In this document: piece after piece, positions 8,719 to 15,241 of the stretch
How positions within the stretch are numbered: the first letter of the stretch is position 1
How the letters are laid out: each line of letters begins with the position of its first letter
Source: Methanobacteriota archaeon
GTDB taxonomy: Archaea; Halobacteriota; Methanomicrobia; Methanomicrobiales; Methanoculleaceae
Assembly: GCA_030446015.1 (NCBI GenBank)
Contig: JASUSO010000009.1
Coordinates: 1 to 46,930, forward strand
DNA length: 46,930 nucleotides
Direction: 5' to 3'
Notes under the pieces: generated by a model
Seen by the model: the letters and a program-made list of their open reading frames with translations, nothing else
Databases searched by the model: none
What the model was told of the DNA's origin: nothing
Program-made: the position numbers and the translations under genes

Positions 8719-8967
8719 ATTGACATCAGAGGCAGGATATCAGAGCAGTATCTTCCGTTAGAGAGCGTCCGGAGACCTAAACTGCTCAGTGCTCGCTCTG
8801 CAGGTAAGTAAGTAGATGAGGTGGGTAAGTAAAATGGGGACAACTATTGCATCGTGTCACTTTATTTTGAAGATTTCGATGCGCGAGATGGAATGCCAAT
8901 TACCGCATATGGAGACAGAGATACGATCTCACGCGAAGGTGACGTCGGATTTTTGGGTTTTAGATGA

Positions 8968-9135
8968 CAAAGGGGACGATGGTCTCCATCTTATTATATC
9001 GGAACGGCAGGAAACATATCGGCAGAGAGTATCGAACGCTATATCCAGCAACAGGAGCAGAAAGGCGAAGACGCGATTCATCCCCCGGTTAACACCAAGG
9101 GTCTTCTTGCTGATAGCATGATAAACGGTGGCTGA
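8968..9135 (+). pseudogene. C-terminal fragment of an IS200/IS605-type TnpA transposase
   Basis: A 55-codon open stretch without a usable start reads WSPSYYIGTAGNISAESIERYIQQQ and ends MINGG. The W-S-x-x-Y-x-x-x-T-x-G pattern followed by an E-x-Y-I-x-x-Q helix matches the end of Y1 (HUH) transposases of IS200/IS605, whose catalytic tyrosine lies in that helix. The upstream HUH half is absent and stop codons precede the fragment. It is a relic and cannot act alone. Confidence 0.45.
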
Positions 9136-9137
9136 CG

Positions 9138-9293
9138 CTACTTCACGTAATTTTTGAATTTCGCCTGATCTGTTTCGACCTTGTTTGCTAATTTCCTTAA
9201 GGTCTCTTCATCTACCCTATCAAAACGGACAGGATTAATTTTCAAAGGGGTTGCCTCAATCGCTTTACAGCAATATCTCAGTCTTACTGTCAT
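9138..9293 (-). CDS. Possible small protein of 51 residues, unknown
   Basis: An ATG-initiated frame of 51 codons encodes a charged protein starting MTVRLRYCCKAIEATPL and ending AKFKNYVK. Its composition (DRVDEETLRKLANKVETDQ) is protein-like and probably helical. There is no clear ribosome binding site and no recognisable family. It sits between a transposase relic and the disrupted membrane-protein gene, so it may itself be a gene fragment. Confidence 0.3.
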   Translation of the reverse strand: MTVRLRYCCKAIEATPLKINPVRFDRVDEETLRKLANKVETDQAKFKNYVK

Positions 9294-9420
9294 AGGGTTT
9301 CAACAATCTGTTGGTTGCGCTCATAGATATTTAATCTTTTGATAATGCGAATATTATATTTCCAGTAAAATATCGTTTCCATAATTTGGTGCAGACCCGC
9401 AAGTAATTATCAGGAAATTG

Positions 9421-9713
9421 TTATGACAATATCTCGATTTCGTTTAGAATGAACCGATATGTCTGAATTGGTTCATCGTAAAGATAACATCCGGTATAAA
9501 TTGCATACATGATGAGACCAATTAATACAATAATAATCGCCCCGTAAAGCAGGTCAATATTTAGATCGTGTTTTTCGGTTAATCTAATGCTACGCATGAT
9601 TTTATCCATGCCTGTTTGGAAAAGCCACCCCTTGGTAATAAGCAAATATGTATTGACAACAGCTGCAACCGGCAGGACTACTGTTAGGCTTAGTTGAGGA
9701 TATGCATATAAAA
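9421..9713 (-). pseudogene. C-terminal part of a membrane-protein gene split by an IS
   Basis: This is the 3' portion of the gene whose 5' portion is at 10558-11302. It encodes LYAYPQLSLTVVLPVAAVV and two further hydrophobic helices (about LLYGAIIIVLIGLIMYAIY), ending at TAA... on the minus strand at 9421. Removing the IS and one AAA copy joins the two parts in frame with no stop, restoring 344 codons. As it stands this part has no start of its own; a longer apparent frame upstream merely reads into the IS. Function is unknown. The sequence is AT-rich compared with the rest of the window, suggesting transfer. Confidence 0.8.
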
Positions 9714-10557
9714 GAGGTGATCCTATAATTATAAGTCCCCCCAGATAAAACCGGGAATCATGGTATTCCGGGAAATCGACGATGATCTCTGGGAGATTGT
9801 TCAGAACTACCTTCCCCCAACAAAGCCGCACATTGGCCGACCCCGCTGTGATCCCCGCGGGCTGATCAACGGCATCCTGTACGTTCTGACCACCGGATGC
9901 TCCTGGCTCGATGTCCCGGCGAACTACGGTACTAAATCAACGGTTCACCGGTATCACCTCGAGCTCTGTGAGAAGGGCGTGTATCAGGCGATCTTCCTCG
10001 ACCTGCTCCGATCCGGGTACGAGATCAAGAAGATCGATCTCTCGCATTGTGCGACAGATACCAAGGATATCCCGGCAAAAAAAGGGGATCCATCGGCTAT
10101 GATGGCTATAAAAAGGTAAACGGGAACAAACTGAGTGCTCTGGTCGATCGGAACGGCCTCCCGCTTGCCTGCACGGTTGCACCAGCAAATGTCCACGATT
10201 CCCGGCTCTACGAACCAACTCTCGAAACATTTGAGATTCCTGAGGTGCAGGTTCGTCCCCGGATCATCTCCGCAGATGCAGCCTACGATGCTCGGGAAAT
10301 CCGACAATACAACCGGAAACGAGGGATCAAGAGCAATATCCCGGTCAATCGAAGATCCCGGAAACAGCCGAAGCGAGGAAGACCGTTCGGGTTTGATCCG
10401 GAACTCTACAAGAAACGCAGTGCGGTAGAGCGGTTCTTCAGCTGGATTGAAGCATTTAAGAAGATCGTTCCACGATACGAGCGGTATGAGCACTCATTCA
10501 TGGGACTGATTCACCTGGCATGCAGCATCATGATTGCGAGAGTATTGGGATGACCTC
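9714..10557 (+). mobile_element. IS5-family insertion sequence (IS427-like), 844 bp
   Basis: Both ends are defined by imperfect inverted repeats: GAGGTGATCCTA on the left and GAGGTCATCCCA (read inward) on the right. The element is flanked by AAA direct repeats (9711-9713 and 10558-10560), a 3-bp target duplication. It carries one transposase in two overlapping frames joined by a probable -1 frameshift. The insertion splits a membrane-protein gene on the opposite strand, and excision in silico restores that frame exactly, which fixes the boundaries. Both transposase frames look intact, so the element may be recent and active. Confidence 0.85.
9760..10553 (+). CDS. IS5-family transposase, made by probable -1 frameshifting
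   Basis: Frame 1 (9760-10119) holds the helix-turn-helix half (RPRCDPRGLINGILYVLTTGCSWLDVP) and the first catalytic Asp in CATDTKDIP. Frame 2, in the -1 phase and ending at 10553, holds the second Asp (IISADAAYD) and the Glu in YKKRSAVERFFSW, the Y-R-E signature of IS5-group DDE enzymes. The frames overlap at a run of seven adenines followed by GGGG (10077-10083), a classic slippery site. A -1 slip gives a fused product of about 264 residues. IS427-group elements use this arrangement. An ordinary frameshift mutation is the alternative. Confidence 0.8.
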
Positions 10558-11302
10558 AAACATAAGAGAGTGCAATTATCGCAGATACGCCAAAGATTGC
10601 GCCTATGGTGTACCATCCTATCTGATTATAGGACAGTCTGTGCTTAAAGATGAAAATTAGTTTACAGCCTTCTATTAGCATGCCGGAGTGAAAGTATATT
10701 GAATGATTATTCTTCTCAATTGAAATGTGATTGAATTCTTTCAGATTTTCAGGTGAGAAAATCTCGCCGTTTTTGTCTTTACCGCTAACCCCGTGGATGA
10801 ATAGATGAGCATCAAAGTAAAATGAGCTCGGATTCTCGAATGAGATGTAGGTTCTTGGAGAATCATCTAGGTTGAATATAAAGCGATAGAAGTTATCTGA
10901 TCCTCGGTAGTCTGGGATTACTATTAAGTACTCTAATCGTATGGTTCTAACTTCTTGGGGGGCCAAGTGCCGATTCTCAGGAAAGGCTATGAATATTCCA
11001 CGGTCCCCCCTATACGGTTCATATGTCCTGTCATTATAAAAATTGCTATAAAATTCTAATGAAGCACCATTTGAATCAAAAATATGGAGATGTTTCTGAA
11101 ATTCCTCTAAAGGGTAGTATATTCCTTCAATAGCTGTTTGCGTGTTATTGTAGAAGGTGACCTCTTCCTGACATTCTAGTTCAAAAGGGGTTCTAAAATG
11201 ATGATTGAGTCGCTTCCTTAGCAGATATAAGTCTTCGTCATTTTCTTCGCTAAAATTCGGGGACGCCCTCTCCAAAATAACACTTAATGTGCTCGGCTCC
11301 AT
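10558..11302 (-). pseudogene. N-terminal part of a membrane-protein gene split by an IS
   Basis: It starts MEPSTLSVILERASPNF at ATG 11302 and reads 248 codons to a stop created by the IS end. A soluble region of about 225 residues is rich in aromatic and acidic residues and looks like beta structure (VTFYNNTQTAIEGIYYPL, RTIRLEYLIVIP). It is followed by a hydrophobic helix, GWYTIGAIFGVSAIIAL, that continues into the part at 9421-9713. The whole protein would be 344 residues with about three C-terminal membrane spans. No family is recognised. The truncated product could still be made but lacks the last two helices. Low GC marks it as foreign. Confidence 0.75.
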
Positions 11303-11343
11303 ATTTGCGAGTGAAATCTAATCTAATGACTGAAGATATTACC

Positions 11344-11690
11344 TTAAGAATGAAATACTTTATTATCCGCTTGTTTGTTTAGCCGAATGGGGAGGTATAG
11401 ATATAGCCACCTGCACAGGATCTTTGAAGCATACTTTGGACTCAGGAACCTGACCGCCCACTTCTCCCGGTAACTTCTCTTCTCCGCCAGTTTCCGAAAT
11501 GCGCCTGCGATCGTTGCGGTCAGGTGCTCATAGTTCATGATGAACGTCGTTGCAATCTCTTGCTTGATCGCTCGCTAGATCTGCTCGATGGGGTTTGAGA
11601 TCCGGGGAGTATGGCGATCCGCCGGACCTGATCCAGACTGTAGCCGACACCGAAGTGAGACTGGACTGGGTGCTGGACTTCGGCGGACGA
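11344..11690 (-). pseudogene. IS630-family transposase relic with internal deletion
   Basis: On the minus strand, pieces of an IS630 transposase can be read. Near 11640-11690 is HFGVGYSLDQVRRI, like the N-terminal helix-turn-helix. Directly after it come SPYSPDL and, one frame over, SNPIEQI, the hallmark YSPDLNPIE catalytic segment. Then comes a TAG in place of the usual Trp, and the C-terminal tail RAIKQEIATTFIMNYEHLT. The catalytic core between is missing. At least one frameshift, one stop and a large deletion make it non-functional. Confidence 0.6.
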
Positions 11691-11801
11691 TTGGATCAGG
11701 GCGGACGATCAGGGAGGCGCAGCGAGAGTTAGCCCCGGGGTCAAAGGAAACCTATTTGAGGTACTCACGGGGATAGATCATATCTAGAGGTGAAGCGGGC
11801 G

Positions 11802-11948
11802 ATGGCAAAACCAATCAAACTTGGGCTTACCCTTGAGGGCGAAGATGCCCGGCGCTTTCACGAGTATATGGAGAGGCCCACCTATACCGACGACGCGCGG
11901 AAGTTAATCCGGCTCGCAGCATGGGACGCGCAAAACCGGCGCCTGTGA
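11802..11948 (+). CDS. Small antitoxin partner of the GNAT toxin
   Basis: A 48-residue protein starting MAKPIKLGLTLEGEDA and ending WDAQNRRL. It lies immediately upstream of the GNAT gene and overlaps it by four bases (GTGA). A strand-like start (KLGLTLEGEDARRF) followed by two short helices resembles small ribbon-helix-helix-like antitoxins. Known GNAT toxins (TacT/AtaT) pair with DUF1778 antitoxins; this one is shorter and not clearly DUF1778. GTG at 11790 could extend it by four codons, with AGAGG just upstream. The role is inferred from gene order and size. Confidence 0.6.
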   Translation: MAKPIKLGLTLEGEDARRFHEYMERPTYTDDARKLIRLAAWDAQNRRL

Positions 11949-12475
11949 ACACAACATGCCCCATGGCACTCCATTTTTCATCCCTTTCCAGGGACTTGGA
12001 TGTATCAACCTTCAGTTGTGGCCATGCTGATCTGGACGAATTCCTGATCGAGGACTCGATGGAGTATCAGCAGGAGCGGCTGTCCGTAACCCGCCTTGCG
12101 TATATCAACTCTGAAATTGTAGGGTTTTTTACCCTTGTAACCGATTGCATCGACGCGAAACAGGTAGCCCCGGAGGATGGGAGACGGGAGCATCCTTACC
12201 GGAAGTATCCTGCAATCAAAGTTGCCCGGCTGGCAACATCAAAAAAGCATCAGAGAAACGGCATCGGTTCTCTGATGCTCCGCGAGGTCCTGGCGCTCAC
12301 GATAATGATATCTGAATATGTCGGATGCAGGATCATCACCGTGGATGCAAAACCGGAATCCGTGGGCTTCTACGAGAAGTTCGGGTTCAAGCGGGCGAAG
12401 AGCAGACGTTCTGATCCAGTCCCGATGTATATGGACTATCACAGGCTGCTTGAGGAAGAGCACCTGACAGGGTGA
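11945..12475 (+). CDS. GNAT acetyltransferase, probable TacT-like toxin
   Basis: About 176 residues from GTG 11945 (170 from ATG 11963). The order LDEFLIEDSMEYQ, VARLATSKKHQRNGIGSLML (the acetyl-CoA P-loop, Q/R-x-x-G-x-G), ITVDAKPESVGFYEKFGF is the GNAT fold of the toxin subgroup. That subgroup acetylates the amino group of charged tRNAs and blocks translation; the Tyr of GFYEKFGF is the likely proton donor. The overlap with the 48-residue upstream gene supports a toxin-antitoxin operon. A chromosomal GNAT of other function is possible but less likely. Confidence 0.75.
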   Translation: MNTTCPMALHFSSLSRDLDVSTFSCGHADLDEFLIEDSMEYQQERLSVTRLAYINSEIVGFFTLVTDCIDAKQVAPEDGRREHPYRKYPAIKVARLATSKKHQRNGIGSLMLREVLALTIMISEYVGCRIITVDAKPESVGFYEKFGFKRAKSRRSDPVPMYMDYHRLLEEEHLTG

Positions 12476-12541
12476 GCATACGTCCCGGAGGGCCTGTAAC
12501 AATTGGTGGATGAGCGGAGCCGGGCGGCGGTGAGTGTCAAC

Positions 12542-12590
12542 GGCGGTGTAAAATTCCCTACTTTCGGCGGGGTAAAATACCCCACCTGAT
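12542..12590 (+). repeat. GGCGGTGTA/GGCGGGGTA repeat pair, 24-base period
   Basis: GGCGGTGTA (12542) and GGCGGGGTA (12566) are each followed by AAAAT and spaced by exactly 24 bases. Word and spacing match the pair at 8674-8718 in inverse orientation. The segment 12600-12890 that follows contains no intact gene. It has only a short minus-strand frame ending WLKEDLDTVVAGILERR at about 12739, without a start, which may be a gene relic. Confidence 0.4.
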
Positions 12591-12892
12591 AACCTTCATG
12601 CACGTGCTTTCCTGCACTGGTAGCATCTCCGGATGTCGTAGTGACTCCTGTGTTTCCAGGGATGAGCAGCCCGTCGCGGTGATCCGCCCTCCCGCTGTCA
12701 GTCGGAAGAGCCGGTTCACTGTATCCTGGGGAACGGGACGAGCGCCGGCCGTAAAACCTCAGGTCCGGTCTTCCTTCTTCCGGCGCTCCAGGATCCCTGC
12801 AACAACTGTATCGAGATCCTCCTTGAGCCAGATTTTGCGCTCTTTCGTATAATTCCCGCTTCCGGGCGGAGAACCCCCGGATGGATCTCACC

Positions 12893-13171
12893 TCACTCAG
12901 GCGAAGTGCTCAAGCGGTCCTGCATTTCAGCCAGGATCTCCGCAACCGCCTGCTTGAACTCTGGGAGGTCGTCTCTGACTATAGCCCAAACGGCCTCCAG
13001 ATCCACCCTCATATACTGGTGGATCAAGACATCCCGGAGGCCGGCAATCCGGCGCCATGGGATATCCGGGCGCTCTTCCTTCAGGGATTCCGGGATCCGC
13101 TTCACGGCCTCACCGATGACCTCAAAGTTTCGTATCACTGCGTCCTGTGCCATCGGAGAGCCTATGAACAC
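12893..13171 (-). CDS. HepT-like HEPN RNase toxin, N-terminus possibly frameshifted
   Basis: The HEPN/DUF86 core is intact. It includes AVIRNFEVIGEAVKRIP, then WRRIAGLRDVLIHQYMRVD with the catalytic Rx4HxY motif (RDVLIHQY), then EAVWAIVRDDLP. From the GTG at 13171 the protein is 92 residues. Typical HepT has about 25 more N-terminal residues, and the same frame upstream indeed encodes RRLYLIHILESIERIEDYTL with no start codon. The natural start, a GTG overlapping the mntA stop, is one base out of phase. So either a one-base insertion has damaged the gene or a shortened form is made. Confidence 0.6.
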   Translation of the reverse strand: MFIGSPMAQDAVIRNFEVIGEAVKRIPESLKEERPDIPWRRIAGLRDVLIHQYMRVDLEAVWAIVRDDLPEFKQAVAEILAEMQDRLSTSPE

Positions 13172-13249
13172 TTCCCACCCTCCCAGGGTATAGTCCTCAA
13201 TTCTTTCGATAGATTCAAGGATATGAATGAGGTAGAGCCGCCGGTCTGC

Positions 13250-13540
13250 TCACAGTGGCACGGCCTCCCGGCAGACGCGGTCCCTGATATACCAGTGCAG
13301 TCCCTTCTCGGTCACCACATCAACCTTGCGGCCGAGCAGATCTTCCAGGTCCTGGGCAAGGGCGATGTGGTCAAGGAGGCTCCTTCCCGGCTCGAACTCG
13401 ACGAGGAGGTCGAGGTCGCTTGCCGGAGTCTCCTCGCCCCGTGCCACCGAGCCGAAGACCCTGACCGTGCGGGCACCGTGCCTGGTCGCGATCATAAGGA
13501 TCTCGTCTCTTCGTTCGAGCAGTTCAGTATGCAGACTCAT
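13250..13540 (-). CDS. MntA-like nucleotidyltransferase antitoxin
   Basis: A 96-residue minimal nucleotidyltransferase. GSVARGEETPASDLDLLVEF contains the glycine motif and the paired aspartates that bind metal and ATP. It is followed by LLDHIALAQDLEDLLGRKVDVV, typical of MntA. These enzymes AMPylate a tyrosine next to the HepT active site and silence the RNase. The hepT gene follows directly on the same strand. ATG start at 13540. It differs clearly in sequence and length from the MntA at 62-448, so the two pairs are separate acquisitions. Confidence 0.8.
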   Translation of the reverse strand: MSLHTELLERRDEILMIATRHGARTVRVFGSVARGEETPASDLDLLVEFEPGRSLLDHIALAQDLEDLLGRKVDVVTEKGLHWYIRDRVCREAVPL

Positions 13541-13680
13541 TCAACCAGTTTCCTGCATCGATCTTATGGGGCAGGGAAATATAAGGGTTCGCCCGAGATG
13601 CGGTGAGATGGGGTTGGGGTATGATAGGGCTTCAATTCCTGCTGGTGATTTCGGCATTCCCCTGGCATGTATTACAGTGT

Positions 13681-13923
13681 ATGCCGGTGGAAGCAACGAT
13701 CAAGGTGGCCCTGGAGGTGAAGGGGAGGCTGGATAAGCTGAAGAAGTACCCCCGGGAAACATACAACGAAGTGATCGATCGCCTCACCCGGGATGCGCTG
13801 GAGGAAGCCGCCGAAGAACTGGCGGATGAAGATATCTGCGATCTTGAGGAGGCAATTGCGGGTATCAAGGCAGGGAGGGTTTACACGGCGGGAGAATTGA
13901 TGAGGGAGCTGGAAATCGATTGA
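13681..13923 (+). CDS. Antitoxin-like protein, partner lost
   Basis: An 80-residue acidic helical protein. The beginning, VEATIKVALEVKGRLDKLKKYPRETYNEVIDRL, is the pattern of ribbon-helix-helix-like archaeal antitoxins, and the end, IKAGRVYTAGELMRELEID, is typical of RelB-like partners of RelE/ParE. ATG 13681 is preferred over an upstream frame that would add 26 unlikely residues. Just after its stop is a decayed RelE-like start (13924-13990), so the pair seems to have lost its toxin. Confidence 0.6.
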   Translation: MPVEATIKVALEVKGRLDKLKKYPRETYNEVIDRLTRDALEEAAEELADEDICDLEEAIAGIKAGRVYTAGELMRELEID

Positions 13924-13990
13924 ATGGCTATACGGTGATCAAGACGGAAAAGGCCCTTAATGGCCTGAACCTGCACTCACGTTGGCAGGC
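13924..13990 (+). pseudogene. Stub of a RelE-like toxin
   Basis: ATG at 13924 follows the antitoxin stop directly. After ATGGC the phase shifts by one base to read YTVIKTEKALNGL, the typical first strand and helix of RelE/ParE toxins. Similarity is lost within about 20 codons. A one-base deletion and truncation would explain this. The evidence is position plus a short match. Confidence 0.35.
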
Positions 13991-14139
13991 ATGGGAGCCG
14001 TTCGGTTTTCCCGGGGTTCGGTTGATCGATAGCCCCCGCCAGGAACAGGAACGGGGAGAAGGCGGGCTGGAACACTATTCTCCGGGCGGTGAGCAGGTCA
14101 GAAGAAACTATTTATGTCCACCACTCATATTGAAATTTA

Positions 14140-14847
14140 ATGAAGCGATTTTCTGCCGTTGCAGCAGGGCGGGTTCAGAGAGTCGGATTCCGGGAGCACG
14201 TCTACAGAGAGACGTTTAACAAGGATATCTCCGGATACGTAAAGAACCTCGACAACGGCGAGGTCGAGATCGTTGCAGAGGGAAGTGAAGAGGATCTTCG
14301 CGCCCTCGTCGACAGGATCAATATCATCCGCTACCCGATCGCGGTCAAATCATTCACTATCAAATGGCAGGAAGCAACCGGGGAGTTCACAAGTTTTGAG
14401 ATCATTCGCGGAGATCTCCAGGAGGAACTGTTTGAGAGGGTTGATTTCGCCGGCACAATCATGTATCAGACGCTGGAGAATTCTGAACTGAGTTTGAAGA
14501 AACAGGACCAGATGCTGGACAAGCAGGATCAGAGTCTCCAGTTACAGCATACGATGCTGGATAAGCAGGATCAAATGTTGGAGAAGCAGGACCGGATGCT
14601 TGATAAACAGGATCAAATGTTGGACAAGCAGGACCAGATGCTTGATAAACAGGACCAGATGCTTGATAAACAGGACCAGATGCTTGATAAACAGGACCAG
14701 ATGCTCCAGGTTGGTATTGAGACAAAAGAAGAGATCGTTGGGCTCCGAAAAGATACCAGGAAGTACCTTGACGACGAATTTGCAGAGATCAAGAAGGAGC
14801 TTGCCGCCATCAAGGGTGCCCTCGCGAGAGCTGGCATCCAGGTGTGA
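14140..14847 (+). CDS. Acylphosphatase domain fused to a heptad-repeat coiled coil
   Basis: A 235-residue protein. Residues 5-90 are an acylphosphatase domain. AAGRVQRVGFR carries the phosphate-binding loop with its catalytic Arg, and GYVKNLDNGEVEIVAEG the catalytic Asn. Such enzymes hydrolyse acyl phosphates, though usually as stand-alone proteins of about 90 residues. The phosphate loop has Arg (VQRVGFR) where Gly is usual. Residues about 125-187 are nine 7-residue units, mostly MLDKQDQ, a long parallel coiled coil. A charged C-terminal helix (EFAEIKKELAAIKGAL) follows. An AT-rich promoter (TATTTATG about 30 bases upstream) precedes the ATG. The coil probably oligomerises the enzyme; that role is inference. 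Confidence 0.75.
   Translation: MKRFSAVAAGRVQRVGFREHVYRETFNKDISGYVKNLDNGEVEIVAEGSEEDLRALVDRINIIRYPIAVKSFTIKWQEATGEFTSFEIIRGDLQEELFERVDFAGTIMYQTLENSELSLKKQDQMLDKQDQSLQLQHTMLDKQDQMLEKQDRMLDKQDQMLDKQDQMLDKQDQMLDKQDQMLDKQDQMLQVGIETKEEIVGLRKDTRKYLDDEFAEIKKELAAIKGALARAGIQV
14512..14700 (+). repeat. Nine tandem 21-base units inside the acylphosphatase gene
   Basis: Units start at 14512 and then every 21 bases to 14680. Eight read MLDKQDQ or close variants; unit 2 is SLQLQHT. The last three units are identical in DNA, showing recent expansion. The period keeps the reading frame, so copy-number changes would only lengthen the coil. Confidence 0.9.
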
Positions 14848-15241
14848 CCGCTCCCCCTTCTCTCGCCGGGGGCATTCCCCGGAGAACTGCCGACGTGGAA
14901 TAGTGCTCTTTTTCAGGGGAATGCGAGGGATTTGAACACTGCTTACCTATCCCTGCCGCCTGCAGAGGGAATACTGTGCCATTCTGGTCTCTGCCCCCCC
15001 TCTAGCGGTAGATACTGCTCCGGTTTTCTGCCTCCAGCACGAGGATAAGGAGGTGCTCATCCTCGAATGGCGAATACGGTTCGGTACTCGCCCACCCGGA
15101 GCCGGTAGAACGGATCCTCCCCGATCCCCCGCCCCGCCCGGACAACAGCGGACCCGACCGACACCCGCCCGCAGACCCCGCCGGAACAGCCGCCCTTAAG
15201 TAGTACAAAACCTCAATCTCAATCAGGATTGGGTTACGCGT
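14848..15241. other. Intergenic region before AMP phosphorylase
   Basis: No credible gene is seen on either strand; the apparent minus-strand frame is antisense to AMP phosphorylase. A TAAGTAGTACAAAA stretch about 40 bases before the ATG at 15242 may hold the promoter. Otherwise nothing is recognised. Confidence 0.5.

Noticed and set aside
8816-9121. A 101-codon plus-strand frame as a gene
   Set aside because: A neighbouring frame in the same stretch carries a clear transposase-like segment, and this frame has no family features.
12439-12891. A 150-codon minus-strand frame as a gene
   Set aside because: It overlaps the GNAT gene end and repeat DNA, and its composition (Ser/Arg/Gly-rich) is not protein-like. 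Only a short piece in another frame looks like a relic.
14512-14700. A regularly repeated array resembling a CRISPR
   Set aside because: The repeats are directly adjacent 21-base units without spacers and encode heptads in frame inside a gene.
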